DNA of 64,000 nt from Bifidobacterium simiiventris (GTDB lineage: Bacteria; Actinomycetota; Actinomycetes; Actinomycetales; Bifidobacteriaceae): positions 496,001 through 560,000 of the forward strand of contig NZ_JAHBBG010000001.1 of assembly GCF_019331715.1 (NCBI RefSeq), in the 5' to 3' direction. Under the pieces are notes generated by a model that was not told where the DNA came from, searched no databases, and saw nothing but the letters and a program-made list of their open reading frames with translations. Made by a program: the position numbers and the translations under genes. Of this stretch, positions 47,010-55,812 are shown piece after piece; within the stretch, counting starts at the first letter, position 1, and the number at the start of each line of letters is the position of its first letter.

Positions 47010-49037
47010 TCACCACACTTTAATGCGGTTATGGCCCGGCACGAGCGATTCCAACGGACCGGCGTGGCGTGTCGCGTCGACGGCTCGTTCGCCGGTCATG
47101 TCCGTGTCGAGCACGTACGGCGTGCCATCGGCGTGCTCGTAGAGTTCCTCGACAATGCGCGGCGTGCCGAGCGTCGCGGTGGTCACGACCGGCACGTTCG
47201 ACGCGGCGACCGCTTCGGGGATCTCGCATTCGAGGTACAGGCCGTCGTCCGTTTCGGTCAGCGAGATCGGCATGGATGTATCGGCCGCCGTCTCGCGTGC
47301 GTCAAGCCCGCCGAAGTACGGCAGGTCGGCCATGTTGCGTACGGGAGCGCCTCCGACAGAACCGTCGTCCGTCGCCGCCTGGGCACCGGTCAGGTACAGG
47401 TTGCCGCCCGCGTACAGCGGCTGCAGCGGGTTGCGTTCGCCGCCGCCCTGCTGCGGGTCGAGCCACATCCGGCGTACGCGCTCGCTGTATTCCGGCTTGT
47501 CGACCGGGTGCTTGGCGTATTCGGCCAGTCCGAACGCGCCGATCGGGGCCGATGCGTGCTGCGGCGCGAAGATGTTGTTCAGGTAGCGTTCGTCGCCGCC
47601 GGAGACGACCGCGCAGCCGGCGACCTCGGTGGTATGCGGGAAGTGGTACGGGGTGGAGCGGTCGGGCACGGTGTGCGTTTCGATGGACCCGCAGATGAGG
47701 TTGTTGACGAATGCGCCGCCCTGCGACCAGTTCTGGAACATGATGTCGGATGCGAAGATGTTGTCGTCGACGAGGTACGGGCCGTGGCTGACCTCGATCA
47801 TCAGGTCACGCACGTTGCGGTGGAACACGTTGCCGGTCACACGTGTGCCCTGTGCCTGCCAGTCGAGCCACATGCCCAGCGAGCAGTCGTGGATGTTGTT
47901 GTGCGCGATGACCGTGTCGAGCGCCGCGTGGAACTTGATGCCGGCGACTTCCCAGCCGAAGAACTCGCGTTTGAGGCCGATGTGGTGGATGTGGTTGTGT
48001 TCGATGAGGCTGAACGCGCAGCCCATGTGGCCGACGACGCCGTTCTGCCCGCAGTCGTGGATATCGTTGTTGCGCACGATGTGCGAGCCGACCTGACCGC
48101 GTTTCCAGCCGACGCGCAGGCCCTTGAACACGGCTTCGAGCTGGTATTGGTAGCCGGTTTTGCGGTCGGTGCGCCACCATTCGTTGTCTCCGGAGGAGAT
48201 CTCCTTGCCGAGGCTGACGGCGCTGAACTTCGCGTCGTGCAGCACGTTGTCTTCGATGATCCAGCCGCACGACCAGTTCGGGCCGACCATGCCCCACTGC
48301 CGTGAGGTGGGCGGCGCCCAGTCGCATGCGGCCTGGCACATTTCGAAGCCGCGCACGGTGATGTAGTTCACGAAGTTGCGCGACGGGAAGAAACATGTGC
48401 GGCGCACGCTGATCTCGACCAGTTCCTCGTTCGGATCGTGGTCGTGGAAGTTCGCGGTAATCGTGGTCGTGCCGGAGGCCGCGTCCACGCTCGCATGCCA
48501 CACGTAGCGCGTCTGGTCGGGGTCGATCACCGGGCAGTCGAATCCGAGCGCGTTGTCCTTGACCGTCGTGCGTTCGACCGGCTCGTACACGTCCGCAAGA
48601 TCGGTGACCTCGTAGAACGACCGTCCGTTGAGGTACACGTCTCCCAGATGCTTGATCGGGTCGTGGCCACGTTTGGGGGCTTCGAGCCAGTCGCCGAAGA
48701 TGATCTCGGCAAACGGGTTGAAATCGCCGAACATCGAGTTGGACACGCTCACCTGCCATACGGACGGGTGGCCGTCGACCTGTCGCCATCCGGCGATCCG
48801 TTCGGAGCCCTTGATGATCGGCCGCCGCTCCCCCGGCGCGCCTTGGTAGACAATGCGATTCTGGTCGCTCAGGCCGCCGCGCGCCGGGTCGACCGACTCG
48901 CGGTAGACGCCTTCGTGCACGGTCACGGTGTCGCCTGCGACCGCGAGCGCCGCCGCGCGCGAGATCGTGGCGAACGGATGTGCCGCGTCGCCGATGTTGG
49001 TGTCGTCGCCATTGATGCCGACATGGTATTCCGTCAT
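47010..49037 (-). CDS. GH120 beta-xylosidase
   Basis: The product is 675 residues from ATG 49037 (GAGGAG 8 nt upstream; a GTG three codons earlier sits too close to it). The start TEYHVGINGDDTNIGDAAHPFATISRAAALAVAGDTVTVHEGVYRE and FGDFNPFAEIIFGDW match GH120, a right-handed β-helix. Asp392 (MWLDWQ) and Glu415 (LMIEVSHG) are 23 residues apart, as are the nucleophile and acid/base of the Thermoanaerobacterium enzyme XylC. It releases xylose from xylo-oligosaccharides in the cytoplasm. No signal peptide. Confidence 0.9.
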   Translation of the reverse strand: MTEYHVGINGDDTNIGDAAHPFATISRAAALAVAGDTVTVHEGVYRESVDPARGGLSDQNRIVYQGAPGERRPIIKGSERIAGWRQVDGHPSVWQVSVSNSMFGDFNPFAEIIFGDWLEAPKRGHDPIKHLGDVYLNGRSFYEVTDLADVYEPVERTTVKDNALGFDCPVIDPDQTRYVWHASVDAASGTTTITANFHDHDPNEELVEISVRRTCFFPSRNFVNYITVRGFEMCQAACDWAPPTSRQWGMVGPNWSCGWIIEDNVLHDAKFSAVSLGKEISSGDNEWWRTDRKTGYQYQLEAVFKGLRVGWKRGQVGSHIVRNNDIHDCGQNGVVGHMGCAFSLIEHNHIHHIGLKREFFGWEVAGIKFHAALDTVIAHNNIHDCSLGMWLDWQAQGTRVTGNVFHRNVRDLMIEVSHGPYLVDDNIFASDIMFQNWSQGGAFVNNLICGSIETHTVPDRSTPYHFPHTTEVAGCAVVSGGDERYLNNIFAPQHASAPIGAFGLAEYAKHPVDKPEYSERVRRMWLDPQQGGGERNPLQPLYAGGNLYLTGAQAATDDGSVGGAPVRNMADLPYFGGLDARETAADTSMPISLTETDDGLYLECEIPEAVAASNVPVVTTATLGTPRIVEELYEHADGTPYVLDTDMTGERAVDATRHAGPLESLVPGHNRIKVW

Positions 49038-49086
49038 TGGAATCACTCCTCATATATTTGCGTATCTTGTATGGTCGTCGTCGCGA

Positions 49087-50754
49087 CTATCTGCCGGCGT
49101 CGATGCCGGACGCCCCGATGAACCGGAAGTCAGAGAAAACCGCGGTGCCGCCAGCCGTCACGGTCGAGTAAGCGAACAGTCCGATGCGGCAGCCGATGAA
49201 ATAGTCGAGCGTGTAGTACAGCCGGTACGTGTCTCCCAGCCGCCGCCATGGTCCGCGCGCTTCATAAGAGGTCGTGTCGAACGTGCCACCGTCCGGACCA
49301 TCCGTGTCATCGACGGTCCGGTAGAAGAACGTGACCGTGTCGTTCATGTCGGTGAAGTCGTACTCGGCGCGCAGTCTCACCAGCGGTCGTTCAAGCGTCG
49401 CGGACGCACTTTCCGCGGCGGATGATTCCCAGTCCCCGTCGCCGAACGTTGTGCCGTCGCGGTACGGCTTGAACCGAATGGTCAACCGCGTGCCTCCAGC
49501 CGTCCGTTCCACACCGATGAACCGGTAGTAGCCTTGGAACGCCGCCAGTCCCGCGGTGTCTCCCTCGTGCAGTCCGGTCACGTCGAGCGTGACCTCGGCG
49601 GCACAACGCGGTCCGATGGTGCGCTGAGTGAGCGTGTTGCGCGCATGGTTGATGTTCGAGACGATGCGGTCGGTGCGCAGTATCAGCGATCCGGGCCGTT
49701 CGGTCAGCGACCATGCGCCGCGCTCGGGATTATGGTTGAACTGCCAGAACGGTTTGAGATCGGTCAATTCGACGTCCGTCTTGCTGTCGCGCGGCTCATA
49801 GCGGAAATCGTCGCCGCCGTTGAGCGGCGCGTACCGGTGACCCGCCCGTTCGGCCGTCACGCCGGTCACGCTCACTTCGATCGGTACACGGCCATGGTCG
49901 CCGAGAATCGGGAATCCGTCTTCGCCGAAGCGCATCGGCATGATCGTCAATGCGCGGCCGAGCGCGCCGCGGTCGTGCATCATGAACGCGTACCAGTCAC
50001 CGGCGGGTGTGTCCACCATGCCGCCTTGCGCGTCGCCGAGCCCGTGGAAGCCGAGGTCGTCGTCGAGGATCTCCCGGGCGGTGAATTCGCCGTCCAACGA
50101 GTCGGCGACGAGGCAAGCTTCGGTCTTGCGGTGGTTCGGCGGGAAATGGCAGGTCCACACGTAGTAACGGCCGTCATGCTTGTAGATGTGGCAACCTTCG
50201 TAGCCGAGTCCAGAACGCGGGTCGTCCTCGGCAATGATGCGGTCGAGTCCTCCCGGCTTGGGCCGGCTCAAATCGGGTTCGAGTTCGGTCAGGTGCAGCT
50301 GCATGTTGCCGTAGACGATGTAGACGCGACCATCATCGTCGTAAAGCACGCTGTTGTCGTGGTAGAAACCCTCGATCGTGCGTTTCGTCCAAGGCCCGGC
50401 CGGATCGCGGGCTTCGAGCACATAGGTCCGGTGCGTGTCGTTGGCCACGAACACGATGCGGTATGTGCCATCGTGGTAGCGCAGCGAGGGTGCCCACATG
50501 CCCTTGCCGTACGCGTTGCGGCCCGGCTCGTCGAGCCGTTCGGCCGGCGTGTCGTCCAGTTCGGCGTAGGCATGGGCGAGGAATTCCCAGTGCACCAGAT
50601 CGTAGGAACGCAGGATGTCGCATCCGGGCATGAGGAACATCGTGGTGGTGGCCATGTAGTAGGCGTCGTCGACCCTGATGATGTCGGGGTCCGGGAAGTC
50701 GCCGTTGATGACCGGGTTGATGCCGGTCACGGTCGTGTATCGTGTTTCGTTCAT
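49087..50754 (-). CDS. GH43 beta-xylosidase / alpha-L-arabinofuranosidase (1)
   Basis: The 555-residue product has the five-bladed GH43 propeller, with the catalytic base Asp in INGDFPDPDIIRVDDAYYMATTTMFLMPGC, the middle Asp near FYHDNSVLYDDDG and the acid Glu in GLGYEGCHIYKHDGRYY. A C-terminal β-sandwich (about 330-555, PFWQFNHNPERGAWSLTERPGSLILRT) completes the XynB-like form. It resembles the arabinofuranosidase/xylosidase subfamily around GH43_12. No signal peptide, so it debranches imported oligosaccharides. It is the fifth enzyme gene from the 5' end and lies between GH67 and GH120. Confidence 0.9.
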   Translation of the reverse strand: MNETRYTTVTGINPVINGDFPDPDIIRVDDAYYMATTTMFLMPGCDILRSYDLVHWEFLAHAYAELDDTPAERLDEPGRNAYGKGMWAPSLRYHDGTYRIVFVANDTHRTYVLEARDPAGPWTKRTIEGFYHDNSVLYDDDGRVYIVYGNMQLHLTELEPDLSRPKPGGLDRIIAEDDPRSGLGYEGCHIYKHDGRYYVWTCHFPPNHRKTEACLVADSLDGEFTAREILDDDLGFHGLGDAQGGMVDTPAGDWYAFMMHDRGALGRALTIMPMRFGEDGFPILGDHGRVPIEVSVTGVTAERAGHRYAPLNGGDDFRYEPRDSKTDVELTDLKPFWQFNHNPERGAWSLTERPGSLILRTDRIVSNINHARNTLTQRTIGPRCAAEVTLDVTGLHEGDTAGLAAFQGYYRFIGVERTAGGTRLTIRFKPYRDGTTFGDGDWESSAAESASATLERPLVRLRAEYDFTDMNDTVTFFYRTVDDTDGPDGGTFDTTSYEARGPWRRLGDTYRLYYTLDYFIGCRIGLFAYSTVTAGGTAVFSDFRFIGASGIDAGR

Positions 50755-50787
50755 CGCTGTTTCTTTCTATCGGTGCCGCCGTGTCAT

Positions 50788-52818
50788 TTACCGGTAGATC
50801 AGACGGCCGTGTTCGTCGGGGATGCCGCTCATGCGCAGGAAGTAGGTGTTGATCTGGTCGCGCCATTCGACGGCGTTGCGGCGTTGGCGTTGCAGGCGTT
50901 CGGCCACGTTCGAGAATGTCGCCTCGTCGATGCGCCCTTCGAGTGCGCTCCAGCGTCGGATGTACTCGTCGACCGTGTCGACGCCGGCGAAATGCGTGTC
51001 GTAGATGTGCTGGATGACGGTTTTCCCGCTGTGCAGCACATGCGTGTACGGCACGTGGTGGAAGAACAGCAGCATGCCGTCGGGGCAGGTGCCCGCGTCT
51101 TCCAGCGTGGCGGCGATGCGCGGCGCATACTGGCCGATGTAGCCGGTTCCGGTAGCGACGGTGCGGTCGACGCCGGTGCCGTCGCGGTCGGAATAGTGGT
51201 AGGTGCCCCAACGGTCGTATTCAAAGTCGTTGATGCCGACGCCGTAGTGGTTCTCGCGTTTGACCATGAATCCGACGCCGAGCGGCGCCGCATAGGATTC
51301 GTAGGTTGCGTTGGAGGTGTCGAGGATCCATTCGATCGTGTCGCGCGCGTCGGCGTCGGCCCGGGCGAACGTGAGCGAGGTCCATTCGCGGGCGATGTCG
51401 TCCGCGGTGAGCGAGCCATCCCAGCACATGCGGCCATAGCCGTACAGGTTGGCCTGGGCGAGCCTGTGCCCGGTCCAGTTGTCGTCCATACCGACGTTGG
51501 CGACGGCCGCGTAGCCGACGTTGCGCCGGTCGACGGCGGCGAGCGGCAGATATGCGGGAACGGTCACGGCCGCGTCCGCATCGTATCCGGTGTCGGTGGC
51601 AAGACTCGCCAGCCATTGCGGCAACGCGTAGTTGATGTCGATCTGATGACCGAGGTATTCGGCGGCGATCTGGAACTCGACGATGAGGTTGGTGTGCCGC
51701 ATCGCGCCGATGAGCGGGCTGAGCGGTTCGCTGGGCTGGAAGTCGATGGGGCCGAACTTGACCTGCAGGATCGCGTTGCGGGCGAATCTGCCGTCCAACG
51801 GGCGGAACGTGTCGTAGGCGGCGCGGGCGCGGTCGAGCGTGCGGTCGCGCCAGTCCATGTGGCAGTCGTAGACGAACGCGCGCCAGATCACGCGTCCGCC
51901 GTGCGGTTCGAACGCACGGGCGAACATGTTCGCGCCGTCGGCGTGGTCGCGCCCATAGGAGAACGGCCCCGGCTCGCCTTCGGAGTCGGCCTTGACCACG
52001 AATCCGCCGAAGTCGGGGATCGTGGCGTAGATGTCGTCCACGGTCTGCCGCCACCAAGCGTTGACGGCCGGGTCGAGCGGGTCGCAGGTGTCGAGTCCTC
52101 CGATGATCCTCGGCGCGGCGAAGTTGACCGACAGGTACGTGTCGATGGCGTACGAGGAGAAGATGCGGGCGATCTGCGCGACGCGGTCGAGCCACGGGTG
52201 GACGATGAGCCGGACCGCCGCGCCGCGCACGTTCACGTTGTTGAGGCTGACCGCGTTGATGCCAACGGATGCGAGGAACCGGGCGTACCGTTCGATGCGG
52301 TCCATGTCGCCGCGGAACACGTCCGCATCGGTGCGCTCGGGGAATTCGGTGAACTCACGGTGCTCATTGCTGTTCCACCGGCCGAAGAAGATGGATTCAC
52401 CAGCGTAGCCGCGTTCGACCGAACCGTCGGTCTGGTCCCAGTGGTCGATCATGCGGATCGGCTGAGATGGGATGCTCACGATGCGACCGTCGATCGTCTC
52501 GCCGAGCATGCGCCGGCGCAGCCAATCGTAGAAGCCGTAGACCAATGCGCGCGTGGTGTTGCCCGTGATCTCGGCGGCGCCGTCGACGGCGTCGATCACG
52601 AATCCCTCATCCGATTCGAGCACGGACGGCCGTGCGATCAGCCGCACCGTCGCATCCTGCGGGTTCGCGGCGCACGGTCGTTCGAGCAGTTCGGCGATGT
52701 CGGCGCGGATGCGCAGCGACCGCCGGTCCTCACCGACCGCGGTCACGTCGAGATAGAACGAATCGTCGCGAACCGCGTCGCGGACTACGTCCGGCTCCAG
52801 CCACATATGATCGATCAT
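50788..52818 (-). CDS. GH67 alpha-glucuronidase
   Basis: The 676-residue product is a full-length GH67 enzyme. The acid E280 lies in DFGGFVVKADSEGEPGPFSYGRDHADGANM; D359 (GPIDFQPSEP) and E387 (FQIAAEYLG) form the base pair of carboxylates. Their spacing (79 and 28) matches the Geobacillus enzyme. The C-terminal HYSDRDGTGVDRT and LLFFHHVPYTH are also typical. It removes 4-O-methylglucuronic acid from the terminal xylose of aldouronic acids in the cytoplasm. No signal peptide. AGAGGAG lies upstream of the ATG. Confidence 0.95.
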   Translation of the reverse strand: MIDHMWLEPDVVRDAVRDDSFYLDVTAVGEDRRSLRIRADIAELLERPCAANPQDATVRLIARPSVLESDEGFVIDAVDGAAEITGNTTRALVYGFYDWLRRRMLGETIDGRIVSIPSQPIRMIDHWDQTDGSVERGYAGESIFFGRWNSNEHREFTEFPERTDADVFRGDMDRIERYARFLASVGINAVSLNNVNVRGAAVRLIVHPWLDRVAQIARIFSSYAIDTYLSVNFAAPRIIGGLDTCDPLDPAVNAWWRQTVDDIYATIPDFGGFVVKADSEGEPGPFSYGRDHADGANMFARAFEPHGGRVIWRAFVYDCHMDWRDRTLDRARAAYDTFRPLDGRFARNAILQVKFGPIDFQPSEPLSPLIGAMRHTNLIVEFQIAAEYLGHQIDINYALPQWLASLATDTGYDADAAVTVPAYLPLAAVDRRNVGYAAVANVGMDDNWTGHRLAQANLYGYGRMCWDGSLTADDIAREWTSLTFARADADARDTIEWILDTSNATYESYAAPLGVGFMVKRENHYGVGINDFEYDRWGTYHYSDRDGTGVDRTVATGTGYIGQYAPRIAATLEDAGTCPDGMLLFFHHVPYTHVLHSGKTVIQHIYDTHFAGVDTVDEYIRRWSALEGRIDEATFSNVAERLQRQRRNAVEWRDQINTYFLRMSGIPDEHGRLIYR

Positions 52819-52873
52819 AAAAACTCAACTCCTCTTTGTTGTAGATGACGAATATCGCGGACTATGGAACGAT

Positions 52874-54583
52874 TCAGCGGGCCTGGACGCCGGCCAGGCA
52901 TCCGACGAATCCTCCGGCATGCTCGGTGCTCAGGAACCGTGCATCGTATGAACGCAGCGTCCGTGAACGTTCGCCGGGCACGCCGTCGCGCAGGACATGC
53001 AACGAACCGTCCTGCCCCGGCAAGGCCTCGGTGTCCAGCGCGAACACGTCCAGCCGGTTGCCGTGCAGACGCAGCCCGACCGCCTCGCCCGCCCGCAACG
53101 CGAACTGGTCCCATGCCGGTTCGTCGCCGTCGACGCGATGCACCACGACGATCGGCCCGTTCTGCGATGCCTTCGCCTCCACGGTGGCGTAATGCCCGGT
53201 GTCCTGGCGCAGCATCAGCGCGTTGCCCGGCACGATCGCGCCGGACCAGTCCATATCGTCGACCGGCTGGAACCGGTATGCGCCGGCAGCCTGCACGCGG
53301 ATAGCCGGCACGTCGTCGCCGGCCGTCGCAACATCATCCGTCACGCCAAGACGCTCACATTCGCTGTCCGAAACCGATTCGACCGCAGCCGCGCGTCCAT
53401 CTTCGTCAACGTCCACCCGCAGCCATGACGGAACACGGCCATAGCCCGGCGCGACCGTCGGCCAGCCGGGATCCTGGCCTTCGCCCGGCAACGGCTCGGG
53501 CAACGTATCCTGCGAATCCTCATAATCCCAACGCACCGGCGCGACGAACGTCTCACGGCCCAGATAACTGCGCCGCTCCCCCGGTCCGCCTCCTAACGTC
53601 TGTCGCACGCCGAGACAGGTCAACATCCAACCGGCTTCAGGATGATGCAGCAGATCGGCGTGGCCGATGCACTGCACCGGCTCGGCCGATCCCAGATGAC
53701 GGTGCGTGACGATCGGATTGCGCTTGCACGCGCGGAACAAGCGATCATAGTCGCCCAACACGCTGCGCTCCCCCTCACGGGCCGGGCGAATGGCCACGCC
53801 GCGCGCCGCGCAGTCGTGCGCAAATCCCTCGATCGCCGCAGCAAAACCGTCAGGCGCAAACGCACGCATCATCATCTCGCTGTGCTCGAACGACGTACCG
53901 CCCTCCGCGGTCATCAGATACACGAAGTCGCCCACCCGGTACAGGTGAGGCCCCTCCGCCCACACCGCATCCAGACCGTACCCGCGCCAGATCACCGTGC
54001 GCTCGCCGGCGATCGTCCAGGTGTCCGGGTCGAGCGGCGCGGTCCATACTTCGGTCTGACCGTCCCAATGCGAGTCGACGGCGGGACGCGTCTGCGTCCA
54101 CCAGACTTTGCCGTCCCGGTCCTCGAAGATGTCCGGGTCGATGCCTTCCGCGCCGCTCACCCAGAATGGTCCCTGCCACGGGCCTTCGAGCGTGTCGGCG
54201 GTGATGATGAAGTTGCCGCCGGCCGTGTCGCATCGCGCGAGTTCGTCACCTAGACCGGCGGCCTCCGCATGATCGCGGTCGATGCGGGTCGTGGTGCATG
54301 CGATCACGTATCGGCCGCGGATGCGACGCAGGGTCGGCGCGTACAGGCCTCCGGAGTCGGCTACGCCGTCGAGGAACAGACGGCGCGCCATGTCTTCGTC
54401 GACTGCGTCGGCGACGTGCGTCCAGGTCGTGAAGTCCCGGGTCGTGTGGATCGGCAGTCCGGGGATGAGCTCGAACGACGAGTTGACGAGCGCTACCTCG
54501 CCGCGCGTCCCGTCCCAGATCCACGAGGGGTCGGGGTGCATGCCGTGCAGGACGGGGTTGTGGATGAATCGGGTGACTGCCAT
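52874..54583 (-). CDS. GH43 beta-xylosidase / alpha-L-arabinofuranosidase (2)
   Basis: The product is 569 residues from ATG 54583 (AAAGGA upstream). The same open frame extends much farther upstream, but that part is antisense to the GH8 gene's reading frame and looks non-coding. The propeller has Asp in LHGMHPDPSWIWDG, GIDPDIFEDRDGKVWW and the acid Glu in AVWAEGPHLYRVGDFVYLMTAEGG; a C-terminal β-sandwich starts near residue 370. This is the GH43_11-like two-domain form of xylan 1,4-beta-xylosidase. No signal peptide. Confidence 0.9.
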   Translation of the reverse strand: MAVTRFIHNPVLHGMHPDPSWIWDGTRGEVALVNSSFELIPGLPIHTTRDFTTWTHVADAVDEDMARRLFLDGVADSGGLYAPTLRRIRGRYVIACTTTRIDRDHAEAAGLGDELARCDTAGGNFIITADTLEGPWQGPFWVSGAEGIDPDIFEDRDGKVWWTQTRPAVDSHWDGQTEVWTAPLDPDTWTIAGERTVIWRGYGLDAVWAEGPHLYRVGDFVYLMTAEGGTSFEHSEMMMRAFAPDGFAAAIEGFAHDCAARGVAIRPAREGERSVLGDYDRLFRACKRNPIVTHRHLGSAEPVQCIGHADLLHHPEAGWMLTCLGVRQTLGGGPGERRSYLGRETFVAPVRWDYEDSQDTLPEPLPGEGQDPGWPTVAPGYGRVPSWLRVDVDEDGRAAAVESVSDSECERLGVTDDVATAGDDVPAIRVQAAGAYRFQPVDDMDWSGAIVPGNALMLRQDTGHYATVEAKASQNGPIVVVHRVDGDEPAWDQFALRAGEAVGLRLHGNRLDVFALDTEALPGQDGSLHVLRDGVPGERSRTLRSYDARFLSTEHAGGFVGCLAGVQAR

Positions 54584-54630
54584 GTGATTCCTTTGATCGT
54601 GACCGAGTCCGGTCGGCGGATACGTTTCAT

Positions 54631-55773
54631 TCACCAGTCGCGCCGGTATCGGCCGGCGAGCGCGAGCATGGCGAAGGCGTAGAGGAAGTTGTCGTAGTAT
54701 CGGCGCGGGCCGATGCGCAGGGGCGTGTTCCACAGCAGGTCGACCCATGCGCGCGCGTTGCGTTCGGCGTCGGGGTGCCGGCTCGGATCGGCGTGGATGG
54801 CGGCGAGCGAGCCTTCGGCGGTGGCTGCGATGAAGCCGACCGGGTGCAGGACGCGTTCGTCGGCGACGGGCGTGCCGTCCACTTCGTAGGCGCAGGTGCG
54901 GTCGTGGGTGAGGAAGAAACGTTGCAGGGCGGCCACGCGGTCGCACAGCACGGGGTCGGTCACGCCGTTCCAGCTCACGTCGAGTCCGATGTTGCCGGCG
55001 GTGCGGTAGGCGTCGGAGTAGAACCAGTCGTGGCGGCCGAACTGCGCTTCGGTGTGCGGCGTGCCGTCGTACAACGAATATTCGGGATTCAGGCCGGTCG
55101 TCTCGTCGCAGGCGCGTTCGAGATACGCGCGGCTCGCTTTCGCCGCGGTCTGCCAGAATGCGCGGTCCTCGTCGCCGACGTATTGCGAGAACACCTCGTA
55201 GAAGTGCGGAAGATGGTACGAGGGGTCGGTCCATTCGGTTTCGGGGATGAATTTGATGAGATGGTTGTCGACGTTCCACATCGGGTCCCCGGCTTCTTCT
55301 CGTCCCTTGTGCACGCAGTGGTGCAGCAGTTCGCGCGCCTGGGCGACGTAGTCGTAGATGCCGTCGCGGCTGCCCCATCGGCGTGCGGCGAGGAACAGGT
55401 CCATCGCGAAGTATTCCTCGCCGTCCGGGGCGGGGCCGCCGGCGCGTTCGGAGCCGTCGGGTTTGACCGACCATGAGAAGTAGTGCACGTGGTGTCCGTC
55501 GGCCATGTACATGTGCTTCATGACCCATCCCCACAGCTTGTCGAACACGTCCTGCCGGTCGTATTGCACGGCGAGCATCATCGCGTAGCTCATGCCTTCG
55601 GTGCGCACGTCGTCGTTGCCGGTGTCCATCACGTAGCCGAGCCCGTCGTCGGTGTCCCAGTAGACCTTGTCCGGTCCTTCGAAGATCGCGTGCCAGACCT
55701 GTGCGAGTCGCGCGTCGATGTCGGTCTGCGCGTATCCGCACTGCGCGAACATGGATGGTGACGTCGTCGTCAT
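54631..55773 (-). CDS. GH8 reducing-end xylose-releasing exo-oligoxylanase
   Basis: The 380-residue product matches Rex-type GH8 enzymes, with an (α/α)6 barrel. The acid Glu59 is in DVRTEGMSYAMMLAVQ and Asp254 in FYSDAYRTAGNIG is the likely base; WSVKPDGSERAGGPAPDGEEYFAMDLFLAARRWG is also conserved. Rex removes xylose from the reducing end of oligosaccharides of three or more units. The length and lack of signal peptide fit the intracellular bifidobacterial form. AAGGAGGATCC precedes the start. Confidence 0.93.
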   Translation of the reverse strand: MTTTSPSMFAQCGYAQTDIDARLAQVWHAIFEGPDKVYWDTDDGLGYVMDTGNDDVRTEGMSYAMMLAVQYDRQDVFDKLWGWVMKHMYMADGHHVHYFSWSVKPDGSERAGGPAPDGEEYFAMDLFLAARRWGSRDGIYDYVAQARELLHHCVHKGREEAGDPMWNVDNHLIKFIPETEWTDPSYHLPHFYEVFSQYVGDEDRAFWQTAAKASRAYLERACDETTGLNPEYSLYDGTPHTEAQFGRHDWFYSDAYRTAGNIGLDVSWNGVTDPVLCDRVAALQRFFLTHDRTCAYEVDGTPVADERVLHPVGFIAATAEGSLAAIHADPSRHPDAERNARAWVDLLWNTPLRIGPRRYYDNFLYAFAMLALAGRYRRDW

Positions 55774-55812
55774 GATTTTGGATCCTCCTTGATCGATATG
55801 GTTTGACTTCCG

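Noticed and set aside
49534-52848. A 1104-codon open frame on the plus strand opposite the GH43 and GH67 genes
   Set aside because: It is antisense to two well-supported enzyme genes, has no domain motif, and is Val/Asp/Arg-rich as expected of the complement of high-GC coding DNA.
54584-55741. Upstream extension of the second GH43 frame into the GH8 gene
   Set aside because: This part is an alternative frame of the GH8 coding sequence, Arg-rich and without GH43 similarity; ATG 54583 has its own ribosome binding site.
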